From Streptoverticillium olivoreticuli subsp. olivoreticuli (lineage in GTDB: Bacteria > Actinomycetota > Actinomycetes > Streptomycetales > Streptomycetaceae): DNA of 64,000 bases. The notes beneath the pieces are model-generated. The model was not told the DNA's origin and searched no databases. It worked only from the letters and a program-made list of their open reading frames with translations. Shown one piece after another: positions 48,912 through 57,819 of this stretch. A program made the translations under genes and the position numbers. Position 1 is the stretch's first letter, and each line of letters opens with the position of its first letter. The DNA lies in contig NZ_CP031455.1 in assembly GCF_003391135.1 (NCBI RefSeq), positions 8,459,501-8,523,500 on the forward strand, read 5' to 3'.

Positions 48912-49874
48912 ATGCCCGAGCTTCCGACGTACGACGACGTCCTGGCCGCCGCGGACCGCATCGCGGGCCACGCGCACCGGACCCCGGTGCTGCGCTCCCG
49001 GCTGGTCGACGAGAGCATCGGGGCGCGGGTGGTGTTCAAGTGTGAGAACTTCCAGCGCATGGGCGCCTTCAAGTTCCGTGGCGCGTACAACGCCCTGGCG
49101 CAGTTCTCGCCCGGGCGGCGGCGGGCCGGTGTCGTCGCCTACTCCTCGGGCAATCACGCCCAGGCGGTCGCGCTGGCGGCCCGCCTGCTGGGCATCCCGG
49201 CCACGATCGTCATGCCGCACGACGCCCCGGCCGCGAAGAGGGCCGCCACCGAGGGGTACGGCGGCCGGATCGTCCCCTACGACCGCTACACCGAGGACCG
49301 GGAGGAGATCGGCCGCGCGCTGGCCGCCGAGCGCGGGCTCACGCTGATCCCGCCCTTCGACCACGCCCAGGTGATCGCCGGCCAGGGCACCGCGGCGAAG
49401 GAGCTCTTCGAGGAGGCGGGGGAGCTCGACGCCCTCTTCGTGCCGCTGGGCGGCGGCGGGCTGCTGTCCGGCACGGCACTCGCGGCCCGGGCGCTGTCCC
49501 CGGACTGTGAGCTGTTCGGCGTCGAGCCGGAGGCCGGCGACGACGCCCGGCGGTCGCTGCGCGAAGGCCGCATCGTCCACATCGACGCCCCCAGGACCAT
49601 CGCCGACGGGGCGCAGACCCAGCACCTCGGCGCGCTCACGTTCGCCGTCCTGCGCCGTGAGCGCCCGGAGGTCCTCACCGCCACCGACGACGAGCTCGTC
49701 GAGGCCATGAGGACCTTCGCCTCCGTCATGAAGATCGTGGTCGAGCCCACGGGCTGCCTGGGGTTCGCCGCCCTGCGGCGCGTGGCCGACCGGCTGCGCG
49801 GACAGCGGGTCGGCGTGATCGTCAGCGGCGGCAACATCGATCTCGCGCGGTTCGCGGCGCTGCTGTCCGCGTGA
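48912..49874 (+). CDS. PLP-dependent threonine/3-hydroxyaspartate ammonia-lyase-like enzyme
   Basis: 320-residue fold-type II PLP enzyme. Schiff-base Lys is in FQRMGAFKFRGAYNAL; the substrate loop is SSGNHAQA; the phosphate-binding tetraglycine is PLGGGGLLSG. It lacks the C-terminal ACT-like regulatory domain of biosynthetic threonine deaminase, and its length fits threo-3-hydroxyaspartate ammonia-lyase or serine racemase. Acts in amino-acid catabolism in the cytoplasm. ATG 48912 follows AAAGGATCAGGCG. The adjacent convergent APC permease may import its substrate. Confidence 0.88.
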   Translation: MPELPTYDDVLAAADRIAGHAHRTPVLRSRLVDESIGARVVFKCENFQRMGAFKFRGAYNALAQFSPGRRRAGVVAYSSGNHAQAVALAARLLGIPATIVMPHDAPAAKRAATEGYGGRIVPYDRYTEDREEIGRALAAERGLTLIPPFDHAQVIAGQGTAAKELFEEAGELDALFVPLGGGGLLSGTALAARALSPDCELFGVEPEAGDDARRSLREGRIVHIDAPRTIADGAQTQHLGALTFAVLRRERPEVLTATDDELVEAMRTFASVMKIVVEPTGCLGFAALRRVADRLRGQRVGVIVSGGNIDLARFAALLSA

Positions 49875-49941
49875 GCGGACCGGTTCCGGTCGATTGCCGG
49901 GCAGCGCCGCCGCGTCGTACCGCGCGCGTACCGTCAGGCCG

Positions 49942-51600
49942 TCAGGAGACGGCCGGCTCGGGCGTCCGCCCGTCCTGCGGCTCGCGCGTCGGCGCGGGGA
50001 CCTGCGCCGCGTCGAGCACGGGGTCGGGGCCCGGGAGCCCGGCACGGTGGGCGTTGACCCCGGCGCGCACGCCCCAGAAGTAGAAGCCCGTCGAGGACAG
50101 GGCGACCAGGACGATGTCGACGCCGCCGGGGATCAATCCGTGGCCCCCGAACTCGGTGCTGCCCAGGGCGGACAGCAGCGCCAGCCACAGCAGGAATCCG
50201 GCCATCCACCAGGCGGGCGCGAACTGCCGGCGCAGGCTCGTCTCGCCCTTGCGGCGCAGCACGACGGCGGCGATCGGCACCGAGAGGAGGGTGAGCAGGG
50301 CGACCTTGCCGGTGTTCGGCCACTTCGACCAGTACAGGGCGCAGGCGGCGAAGGCGAAGGTGAGCGGGCAGAGCACCTTCGCGGCGGGGAGGCGGAAGGG
50401 GCGGGGCAGGTGCGGCTTGGTCTGCCGGAAGACGCCGACCGCGATCGGCCCGATGAGGTAGGAGACGACCATGGCGGCCGAGACGACGCTGGCCAGGGCC
50501 TCCCAGCTGTGGCCGACGGTGAGCAGCAGCAGGACGGAGAAGCCCAGGTTCAGCCACATCGCGGGGCGGGCGGTGCCGTAGCGGGGGTGCACCTCGGCGA
50601 TCTTCTTGGGGAAGAAGCCGGTCTCGGCGAGGTTCTGGGCCAGATACGCGGCCGACGCGACGTTGCCGATGTTGGCGCCGGAGGGGGAGATGAAGGCGCC
50701 GAACTGCAGCATGGTGACGACCCAGTGCAGCATCAGCAGCTTGGCGAGGTCGGCGAAGGGCGACGCGAAGTTGATGCCGCTCCAGCCGCCGGCCTCGGCG
50801 AGCCGCTCCGGCGGGACCGAGCCGAGGAAGGCGATCTGGAGGGCGAGGTAGATGACCAGGCCGAGGCAGAGCGCGCCGACGAGGGCGAGCGGGATGGCGC
50901 GGCCCGGGTTCTTGGCGGCGCCGCCGAGGTTGACGACGGCCTGGAAGCCGTTGAAGGCGAAGACGACACCGGAGGCGGTGACGGCGGTGAGGACGGCGGA
51001 CCAGCCGTTGGGGGCGAAGCCGCCGTGGGCGGTGAAGTTCTCGGTGTGGAAGCCGGAGGCGATGAACGCGGCGACCGCGAGGACCGGGATGGCGAACTTC
51101 ACCAGCGTCAGCACGTTGTTCGCGCGGGCCAGCAGCGCGACCGACCAGTAGCAGGCTAGCCACAGGACGACGGTCAGGAGCAGGGCCATCGCCATGCCGG
51201 TGCCCGTCAGGGCGCCGTCGGAGACCAGCCCCTGGGCCCAGCCGAAGTTCCAGGAGGCCATGTACTGGGTACCGGCTATGGACTCGATGGGGATCAGGGA
51301 GGCCGTGGCGATCCACACCGCCCATCCGGTGACGAAGCCCAGGACCGGCCCGTGCGAGATGGTGCCGAACCTGGCCATGGCGCCCGGCAGCGGGTAGGCG
51401 GCGCCCACCTCGGCGTACGACATCGCGATCAGGCCGATGAAGACGGCGCCGATCACCCAGGCGACCAGAGCGGCGGGGCCGGCGACCTGGGCGGCCTGAC
51501 CGGCCCCGAAGAGCCAGCCCGAACCGAAGATGGACCCCAGCCCGATCATGATCAGGGCGAAGAGACTGAGGCCTTTGCGGTTGGCCGCGCTCAAATCCAT
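49942..51600 (-). CDS. APC-family amino-acid/polyamine permease
   Basis: 552 residues with about twelve membrane spans. The first helix has LFALIMIGLGSIFGSGWLFG, the APC substrate-binding GSxxGSGWL motif. A C-terminal 50-residue Pro/Asp-rich tail is cytoplasmic. The start at ATG 51600 (MDLSAANRKG) fits family N-termini, though the ribosome site is weak; a further in-frame extension upstream looks noncoding. Substrate unknown, perhaps an amino acid handled by the neighbouring ammonia-lyase. Confidence 0.88.
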   Translation of the reverse strand: MDLSAANRKGLSLFALIMIGLGSIFGSGWLFGAGQAAQVAGPAALVAWVIGAVFIGLIAMSYAEVGAAYPLPGAMARFGTISHGPVLGFVTGWAVWIATASLIPIESIAGTQYMASWNFGWAQGLVSDGALTGTGMAMALLLTVVLWLACYWSVALLARANNVLTLVKFAIPVLAVAAFIASGFHTENFTAHGGFAPNGWSAVLTAVTASGVVFAFNGFQAVVNLGGAAKNPGRAIPLALVGALCLGLVIYLALQIAFLGSVPPERLAEAGGWSGINFASPFADLAKLLMLHWVVTMLQFGAFISPSGANIGNVASAAYLAQNLAETGFFPKKIAEVHPRYGTARPAMWLNLGFSVLLLLTVGHSWEALASVVSAAMVVSYLIGPIAVGVFRQTKPHLPRPFRLPAAKVLCPLTFAFAACALYWSKWPNTGKVALLTLLSVPIAAVVLRRKGETSLRRQFAPAWWMAGFLLWLALLSALGSTEFGGHGLIPGGVDIVLVALSSTGFYFWGVRAGVNAHRAGLPGPDPVLDAAQVPAPTREPQDGRTPEPAVS

Positions 51601-51772
51601 GCTGTGCTGTCCGTTCTGCTGCGGGGTGACCAAAGACAGATCACCCACCTTATGTGCGTTTAGCAGGTCATTCGGCCGCCGAGGACCCCGCCCGCCCATG
51701 TGTGGCGGGCATCCACTGCCGTCCCCGGCGCCCGTGACCTCTGTCACCTTCTGTGGCGGAAAGACCGTGCTG

Positions 51773-52999
51773 CTACGAGGCGGCGCGGTCCCACAGATCG
51801 GTGCTGTGCGCGTCGACGAGGGCGCCGACGCGGGTGAGGACGTCGCCGGCGGGCAGCGGGTCCAGGCGCCGCCCGTCCCGCAGCCGCAGGGCGACGCGGC
51901 CGTCGGCGGCCTCCGAGGCGCCGATGACGGCTTGGTACGGGACCAGCCGGGCCTGGCGGATGCGGGCGCCCAGGCTGCCGCGTTCGGGACCGGCGACCTC
52001 GGCCCGCAGTCCGAGTTCGGCGCACCGCCGGGCGAGGGCGACGGCGTCCGGCACCTCGGCCTCCGAGACCGGGAGCGCCACCAGCTGGGTGGGGGCGAGC
52101 CAGGCGGGGAAGGCGCCGCCGTGCTTCTCGACGAGGTGGGCGACGGCCCGCTCCACGCTGCCGATGATGCTGCGGTGGACCATCACCGGCCGGTGCCTCG
52201 CGCCGTCCGCGCCGATGTAGTGCAGATCGAACCGCTCGGGCTGGTGGAAGTCGACCTGGACGGTGGACAGGGTGGACTCCCGCCCGGCGCCGTCGGCGAC
52301 CTGGACGTCGATCTTCGGCCCGTAGAACGCGGCCTCCCCCTCCGCCCGCTCGTACGGCAGCCCCGAGCGGTCGAGGACATCGGTCAGCAGGGCGGTGGAC
52401 CGCCGCCACATCTCGGGGGCGGCCACGTACTTCCCGCCGGGGCCCGGGAGGGAGAGGCGGTAGCGGGCCGGGCTGATGCCGAGCGCCTCGTACGCCCGGC
52501 GGATCATCTCCAGGGCTGCCCCCGCCTCCTGCTCGACCTGGTCGAGGGTGCAGAAGATGTGCGCGTCGTTGAGCTGGATCGCCCGGACGCGGGTCAGCCC
52601 GCCGAGCACGCCCGAGAGCTCGGAGCGGTACATGCCGCCCAGCTCCGCCATGCGCAGGGGCAGCTCGCGGTAGCTGTGGGAACGGGACCGGTAGATCACC
52701 GCGTGGTGGGGACACAGGCTCGGCCGCAGCACGACCTGCTCGCCGCCGAGGTCCATCGGGGGGAACATGTCGTCGCTGTAGTGCGACCAGTGCCCCGAGA
52801 TCTCGTACAGCTCGCGTTTGCCGAGCACCGGCGAGTACACGTGCCGGTAGCCCGCCCGCCGCTCCGCGCCGCGGATGTACTCCTCCAGGGCGTGCCGCAC
52901 GGCCGCGCCGTCGGGCAGCCAGTACGGCAGCCCCGCGCCGATCAGCGGGTCGGTGTCGAACAGGCCCAGCTCACGGCCGAGCTTGCGGTGGTCGTGCAT
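51773..52999 (-). CDS. Short threonyl-tRNA synthetase paralogue without editing domain
   Basis: 408 residues, against about 650 for housekeeping ThrRS. It lacks the TGS and N2 editing domains and starts directly at the catalytic core. Class II motifs are seen in YRSELSGVLGGLTRVR (motif 2) and MVHRSIIGSVERAVAHLVEKH (motif 3). Zinc ligands Cys (PSLCPHH), His (NDAHIFC) and His (VMVHRS) are kept, so it should charge tRNA-Thr. ATG 52999 follows GAGGAGACCGAC. A Thr-rich leader peptide and hairpin lie upstream. Such second ThrRS copies can confer resistance to ThrRS inhibitors. Confidence 0.92.
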   Translation of the reverse strand: MHDHRKLGRELGLFDTDPLIGAGLPYWLPDGAAVRHALEEYIRGAERRAGYRHVYSPVLGKRELYEISGHWSHYSDDMFPPMDLGGEQVVLRPSLCPHHAVIYRSRSHSYRELPLRMAELGGMYRSELSGVLGGLTRVRAIQLNDAHIFCTLDQVEQEAGAALEMIRRAYEALGISPARYRLSLPGPGGKYVAAPEMWRRSTALLTDVLDRSGLPYERAEGEAAFYGPKIDVQVADGAGRESTLSTVQVDFHQPERFDLHYIGADGARHRPVMVHRSIIGSVERAVAHLVEKHGGAFPAWLAPTQLVALPVSEAEVPDAVALARRCAELGLRAEVAGPERGSLGARIRQARLVPYQAVIGASEAADGRVALRLRDGRRLDPLPAGDVLTRVGALVDAHSTDLWDRAAS

Positions 53000-53040
53000 G
53001 TCGGTCTCCTCGCGGGTATCGGGCGAGTGACCGCAAGCAG

Positions 53041-53068
53041 AAGCCCCGGGGCACTCGCCCCGGGGCTT
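53041..53068 (-). terminator. Attenuator hairpin in the thrS-paralogue leader
   Basis: Perfect 12-base arms AAGCCCCGGGGC and GCCCCGGGGCTT around ACTC, located between the Thr leader peptide and the synthetase gene, followed in transcription by CTGCTT. Placed as a transcription attenuator. Confidence 0.75.
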
Positions 53069-53085
53069 CGGACTCAAGAAAACAG

Positions 53086-53139
53086 TCAGCGCGCCGGGAC
53101 ACTCTCCGGCGTCGTCGTCATCATGGCAGCGCGCTTCAT
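53086..53139 (-). CDS. Threonine leader peptide (17 aa)
   Basis: Reads MKRAAMMTTTPESVPAR, with three consecutive ACG threonine codons, ending 18 bases before the attenuator hairpin and 86 bases before the ThrRS start. Stalling of ribosomes at the Thr codons when charged tRNA-Thr is short would be expected to prevent the hairpin and allow synthetase expression. The arrangement matches ribosome-mediated attenuation. Confidence 0.7.
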   Translation of the reverse strand: MKRAAMMTTTPESVPAR

Positions 53140-53213
53140 GCCGATCACCGTAGCAGAGTCGCGTCGATGCCGTTTCCCGGCGGGGGAGTGTGAACAGGCG
53201 TGACCCCGCGACC

Positions 53214-54590
53214 TCAACGCCCGCCCCTGGACCCGGTGGCGAGGACGGCCACGACCGCCACCAGCCCGATGACGATCAGCACGCCTCCCGCCGTCGGCAG
53301 CGTGCCCAGCGTGCCGAGCACCGCGACGCCGAGCGCCGAGCCCGCCTGGCGGACGCCGTTCAGCGCGCCCTGCCCGGTGGCGGCGAGTCCGGGCGGGGTG
53401 GAGGCCGCCATCTCCGCGGCGGCGCCCGGGATGGAGAGGGTGCCCGTGGCCGCGAGCGCGAGCTCGGCCGCGATGACCAGCGCGAGCGGCGGATGCCCGC
53501 CGGCGCACAACGCCAGCAGCACTCCGGCCACCACCGACGCGCCCATACCGGCCGGCAGCACCGGGCGGGCACCGTGGCGGGCCACCAGCCGGCCGGTGAA
53601 GAAGGGCATCACGCACACCGGGAAGGTGAGCGGTAGGGAGGCCAGCCCCGCCATGAACGGCGACAGGCCGTATGTGTCCTGCAGGTGGACGCCGAGCATG
53701 TACATCCCGCCGAAGAACGCGAAGCAGGACACCGCTGCGGCCACCATCGCGGCCCGTACCCGCGGCAGGGCGAGCAGCGCGGGCGGCAGGACGGGAGCGG
53801 TGACGCGGCGTTCGACGGCGGCCAGCGCGGCGAAGGCCAGCAGTGCGAGGGCGATCGGGAGCCACGCGTACGGCGAGGTCTCCCCCTTGATGCCCGCCTC
53901 GACCAGGCCGAAGGTGAGCGCGCCGAGCGCCGCGACGGACAGCGGCAGCCCACCGCGGTCCAGGGCGCGCACGGCCAGGGCGGCCGGGGCCGGGAGCCGG
54001 CGGGCGAGCAGCAGCGCGGCCAGCGCGATGGGCGGGTTGACCAGGAACACCAGCCGCCAGCCGCCGAGTTCGACCAGGCCGCCGCCCAGCACGGGCCCGG
54101 CCGCGGCGCCGAGCCCGCTCAGCGCGGCCCAGGCGCCGATGGCGCGGGTGCGGCGGGCGGGGTCCGGATTCATGGAGATGAGCAGGGCGAGCGAGGCGGG
54201 CACCAGACCCGCGCCGGCGGCACCGAGCAGGGCGCGGCCGCCGATGAGCGTGGCGGCGTCGGGCGCGGCGGCGCACAGCGCGGACAGCACGGCGAAGGCG
54301 GCGAGCGCGAAGCCGTAGACCCGGCGCGCGCCCCACCGGTCGGCGAACACGCCCCCGGCGAGCAGCAGTCCGGCGAAGACGACGGTGTAGGCGTCGACGG
54401 TCCACGGCAGCACGGCGGCGGCGGGACGGAGGGAGTCCTCGATGTCGGGGACGGCGACGTTGAGGACGGAGGTGTCCAGGAGGACGAGCAGGTTCCCGGC
54501 CGCGATCCCGGCGAAGGCCAGGCGGGACCCCGGTGGCGGAGGGACATCGCAAGAGGCGTCGGGGGTGCGGGTCAGGCTGTCGGCGGTCAT
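53214..54590 (-). CDS. MFS drug exporter (14-TM DHA2-like)
   Basis: 458 residues with about fourteen hydrophobic segments. First helix NLLVLLDTSVLNVAVPDIE carries the DxxxxNVAxP motif of drug/H+ antiporters; the loop motif is GVFADRWGARRVYG. ATG 54590. It lies between the short ThrRS leader and a divergent LysR gene, and is probably controlled by that LysR. Could export an antibiotic, possibly one acting on ThrRS; this is inference from position. Confidence 0.9.
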   Translation of the reverse strand: MTADSLTRTPDASCDVPPPPGSRLAFAGIAAGNLLVLLDTSVLNVAVPDIEDSLRPAAAVLPWTVDAYTVVFAGLLLAGGVFADRWGARRVYGFALAAFAVLSALCAAAPDAATLIGGRALLGAAGAGLVPASLALLISMNPDPARRTRAIGAWAALSGLGAAAGPVLGGGLVELGGWRLVFLVNPPIALAALLLARRLPAPAALAVRALDRGGLPLSVAALGALTFGLVEAGIKGETSPYAWLPIALALLAFAALAAVERRVTAPVLPPALLALPRVRAAMVAAAVSCFAFFGGMYMLGVHLQDTYGLSPFMAGLASLPLTFPVCVMPFFTGRLVARHGARPVLPAGMGASVVAGVLLALCAGGHPPLALVIAAELALAATGTLSIPGAAAEMAASTPPGLAATGQGALNGVRQAGSALGVAVLGTLGTLPTAGGVLIVIGLVAVVAVLATGSRGGR

Positions 54591-54635
54591 GGGGGAAGAG
54601 TGATCCGCCGGCCCTCCGGCGGGCGACGCCGCAAT

Positions 54636-54653
54636 CCCGATGGCCCCATCGGG
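54636..54653. promoter_or_regulatory. Palindrome CCCGATGG-CC-CCATCGGG
   Basis: Eight-base arms with a two-base centre, followed by a partial third copy (CCGATGGGGCC at 54658). It lies between the divergent MFS and LysR genes and is the likely LysR binding site. Confidence 0.55.
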
Positions 54654-54694
54654 AAGTCCGATGGGGCCGGGAGGGGCGTCGATAGGGTGGCGGG

Positions 54695-55615
54695 GTGGAC
54701 ACCCGCTACCTGCGTGCTTTCGTCGCCGTCGCCGACCACGGCGGAATCTCCGCCGCCGCCCAGCAGTTGGGCTACGCGCAGTCGAGTGTGAGCGCCCAAC
54801 TCAAGCGTCTCGAAGCCGATCTGGGCGCGACCGTACTGCTGCGCGCCGGGACCGGCGCGACGCTCAGCGAGGCCGGCGAGCGGCTGCTGCCGTACGCGCG
54901 CGAGGCGCTGGAGCTGGAGGAGCGGATGCGCCGGGCCACGCTCGGCGAACGGCCCAGGCTGCGGATCGGCGCCCAGGAGTCCCTGGCGCACGCGTGGCTG
55001 CCGGAGGTCCTGGCCGCGCTGGAGTACGGCGCGGGCGGCACCGGGCAGGGCGCGGACGTCGAGCTCACGGTGGGCAGCCGGGCCCGGCTGGGACAGGCCT
55101 TCGGCGCCGGGGAGCTGGACCTGGTGTTCCAGTACGACAACGGGGAGCGGGCCCTCGGCCCGTCCGCGGTGGTGGGGCACGACCGCACGGTGCTGGTGGG
55201 GGCCGCCGCACACCCCCTGGTGCAACAACAGCCGGTGACACCGGAACAGGTGCTCGCCTACGACTTCCTGGTCGCCGAGCCGGGCTGCATCTCGGAGATG
55301 CTGGTGGACCGCTTCGGGCAGGACCTGCTCGCCGGGGCGCAGCTCACGATGGTCACGGGCTCCCTCTCCGCGCTGCTGCGGCTGACCGGACACGGCCGGG
55401 GCCTGTCGCTGCTGCCGGAGCCGGCGGTCGCACGGGAGCTGGAGGAGGGCGAACTCGTCGAACTCCGGCTCGCCGAACCCACCCGCCCCGTCAGCATCGT
55501 CGCCCAGTGGCACCCCCGGCTCGGCCTCGCCGAGCGGCCCCTGCGCACCCTCCTCGACCTGGCCCGCCGCGCCGACCCCCTACAGGAGGCCTCGCGCCCG
55601 GCCGAGGCCTCCTGA
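54695..55615 (+). CDS. LysR-family transcriptional regulator
   Basis: 306 residues from GTG 54695, probably a nearly leaderless transcript (TAGGGTGGCGGGGTG). N-terminal helix-turn-helix (FVAVADHGGISAAAQQLGYA then SSVSAQLKRLEADLG) is canonical, followed by a periplasmic-binding-like effector domain (LRIGAQESLAHAWLPEVLAAL). Diverges from the MFS exporter gene; likely regulates it and itself through the palindrome at 54636. The 3' end overlaps the convergent STM4011-type gene by 36 bases. Confidence 0.93.
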   Translation: MDTRYLRAFVAVADHGGISAAAQQLGYAQSSVSAQLKRLEADLGATVLLRAGTGATLSEAGERLLPYAREALELEERMRRATLGERPRLRIGAQESLAHAWLPEVLAALEYGAGGTGQGADVELTVGSRARLGQAFGAGELDLVFQYDNGERALGPSAVVGHDRTVLVGAAAHPLVQQQPVTPEQVLAYDFLVAEPGCISEMLVDRFGQDLLAGAQLTMVTGSLSALLRLTGHGRGLSLLPEPAVARELEEGELVELRLAEPTRPVSIVAQWHPRLGLAERPLRTLLDLARRADPLQEASRPAEAS

Positions 55616-56470
55616 GCCGGATGCCGCCGCGGGCGCGGGAACGCGCTCCAGGACCCCGCCCGCGAACACGTCGTACAGCGGCAGCGTCTCCAGATGCACA
55701 TAGCCGATGTGGCAGTCGCACACGGCCAGCGGACAGGGGCGGGGCGACAGGGCGGCACGGTAGGAACCGTCGTACAGATTGCCCAGTTCGGCGCGGACGA
55801 AGTGGCAGCGGCGCACCGTGCCGTCGCCGTCCACGGAGATGACGGACTCCCCGGTGCGGCACGGCAGCCCGGCCGAGCGGTGGGGATGGCGGCTGTACGG
55901 GAACAGCGGGTCGAGCGCGGTCCAGAGGCCGGCCTCCTCGTCCGTGTACGTACGGCCCTCGGCCGCGTTCACCCACAGATAGACGTGGCCGGGAAGGGCC
56001 GCGCGCAGCCGCCGCGCGTCGTCCAGGTGCTCGGGGAGACCGACGATCCCGACGCTGAACCGCACACCCAGATCGGCAAGTCGGCGCGCCTTCGCGAGGA
56101 AGCGCTCATAGGGAGTCTGCCCCGGGTGGTAGGTGCACCACAGGGCGACGCTGTCGAGGTCGGCGTCCGTCAGCCAGTCCGTGCGGCAGCTGAGATTGGT
56201 CTGGATCGCCACGCGCCCGACGTGCGGCTGGTGCGACAGCGCGACGAGCGCGCCGCGGTACCAGGAGCGCACCAGCCCCTCGCCCCACGGGGTGAACAGG
56301 ACGGAGAGGCGGTCGCCGGTCTGCCGCCCGGCCCAGCCCGTGAACCGTTCGAGCGCCGCCCGGTCGGCCCGCAGCCGCTCCGTGCTGTCCCGCCGCTTCG
56401 CGAACGGGCAGTAGGGACAGTCGTAGTCGCAGGACGCGAGCGGCCCGCGGTAGAGGATCGTCAGGTCCAT
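55580..56470 (-). CDS. STM4011-family radical SAM protein
   Basis: 296 residues, last gene of the five-gene run. The radical SAM motif CDYDCPYC has cysteines at 14, 18 and 21, right at the N-terminus as in this family. The C-terminal part has GLPCRTGESVISVDGDGTVRRCHFV and PRPCPLAVCDCHIGYVHLE, Cys clusters that could hold an auxiliary Fe-S centre. Named after the Salmonella locus STM4011; biochemical role unknown. Eight bases separate it from the STM4012-type gene, so it is co-transcribed. Confidence 0.88.
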   Translation of the reverse strand: MDLTILYRGPLASCDYDCPYCPFAKRRDSTERLRADRAALERFTGWAGRQTGDRLSVLFTPWGEGLVRSWYRGALVALSHQPHVGRVAIQTNLSCRTDWLTDADLDSVALWCTYHPGQTPYERFLAKARRLADLGVRFSVGIVGLPEHLDDARRLRAALPGHVYLWVNAAEGRTYTDEEAGLWTALDPLFPYSRHPHRSAGLPCRTGESVISVDGDGTVRRCHFVRAELGNLYDGSYRAALSPRPCPLAVCDCHIGYVHLETLPLYDVFAGGVLERVPAPAAASGSGGLGRARGLL

Positions 56471-56478
56471 CGGCGCGC

Positions 56479-57819
56479 TCACCTCGACTCGTACGCGGCC
56501 ATCGCGGCCCGCACCCCGGGGGAGAACAGCGCGGGGCCGAGCGCGTCCGAGTGCGCGAGGCCCTCGGGGGACAGGCACAGCCGCCCGGACGGGCCGTCGG
56601 CGAGCCAGCCGTGGGCCGCGAAGGCGTCGAGCTCGGCGGCGAAGTCCCCGTACGGGTCGGTGCCGAAGCGCAGCCGGTAGTCCTCCAGCGGCATGCCCTC
56701 GGCCTGGAGCAGCGACTGCAGCAGATGGCGGCGGCGGGCCTCGTCCTCGTCGACGTACCGGCCGTGCGCGGCGCGCGTGAAGTCCTCCGTGGCGGTGTAG
56801 TCGTCGATGATCGTGCGGATCTCGCGCATGTCGACCGCGTAGTCGAAGGAATAGTGCAGCGCCGAGGTGTAGGAGCGGGCGCCGCAGCCGAGGCCGATCA
56901 TGCCGTCGGTCTGGCATGCGTAGTCGTCCAGGCCCTGCGCCGGCGCGTCCGAGCGACGGAACATCCGCATGGACACCTGCTCGTAGCCCTGCGCGAGAAG
57001 GTGGTCGCGGCCCTGCCGGTACAGCCGCAGGCGCTGCTCGTCCCAGGCGCGCTCCGCGCACGCGGAGGAGTCCGCGTGCCGGCCCAGGCCCGTCAGCGGC
57101 CGTACGTACAGCGGATAGAGGTAGATCTCCTCCGGGTGCCAGGCCAGCGCCGCGTCCAGGGAGAGGCGCCAACTGGCCGCGGTCTGGCCGTCGATGCCGT
57201 AGATGAGGTCGATGTTGAGGACCGGGATGCGGGCGTCCCGGATCCGGCCCAGCGCCGCCTCGACGTCCGCGCGCCGCTGCGGGCGCACGGCCGCACGTGC
57301 CTCCTCGTCGACGAAGCTCTGCACGCCCAGGCTCAGCCGCGTCGCGCCCCGCCCGGCGAGGACGGCGAGCCGGTCGGCGGTGGCGGTCGCGGGGGAGGCC
57401 TCGACGGACAGCGGTATCGCGCTCAGGTCCGCGCCCATCCGCTTCTCCGCGATGTCGCAGAGCCGCTCCAGCTCGGCCGCCTCCAGGAAGGTCGGCGTGC
57501 CGCCGCCGAAGGCGGCATTGGCGAAGCGCACGGGCGCCGCGTCCCCGAGCGCGTCACGGACGGCCGTCGCCTGCCAGTCGAGCGCGTCAAGATAGCGGCC
57601 GGTCAGCTCGTCGGGCGCGCCGATGCGGGTGAAGAGGTTGCAGAACCCGCAGCGCACCTCGCAGAACGGTATGTGGAGATAGAGCGAGAGGGCGTCCTTC
57701 GGCTCCCGCTCCCACAGGGCTTCCAGGGCGGGGCGGTCGTCGAGGGGGCGGTAGGCCGTCTTGTGCGGATAGGCGTAGACGTAGGACTGGTACGGGCGGG
57801 GCGGCACGGGCGCGCTCAT
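56479..57819 (-). CDS. STM4012-family radical SAM protein (HemN-like)
   Basis: 446 residues. Motif YLHIPFCEVRCGFCNLFTR is the HemN/HemW-type CxxxCxC-like cluster site; FGGGTPTFL and SLGVQSF are SAM-binding segments; a C-terminal HemN-type domain follows (LGCGARSYTSALHYSF). Despite the coproporphyrinogen-oxidase-like fold, the operon context argues for another substrate. ATG 57819 overlaps the stop of the STM4013-type gene by four bases. Confidence 0.9.
   Translation of the reverse strand: MSAPVPPRPYQSYVYAYPHKTAYRPLDDRPALEALWEREPKDALSLYLHIPFCEVRCGFCNLFTRIGAPDELTGRYLDALDWQATAVRDALGDAAPVRFANAAFGGGTPTFLEAAELERLCDIAEKRMGADLSAIPLSVEASPATATADRLAVLAGRGATRLSLGVQSFVDEEARAAVRPQRRADVEAALGRIRDARIPVLNIDLIYGIDGQTAASWRLSLDAALAWHPEEIYLYPLYVRPLTGLGRHADSSACAERAWDEQRLRLYRQGRDHLLAQGYEQVSMRMFRRSDAPAQGLDDYACQTDGMIGLGCGARSYTSALHYSFDYAVDMREIRTIIDDYTATEDFTRAAHGRYVDEDEARRRHLLQSLLQAEGMPLEDYRLRFGTDPYGDFAAELDAFAAHGWLADGPSGRLCLSPEGLAHSDALGPALFSPGVRAAMAAYESR

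Noticed and set aside
53000..53160. T-box riboswitch before the ThrRS paralogue
   Set aside because: No T-box sequence or specifier stem seen; a Thr-rich leader peptide followed by one hairpin explains the region better.
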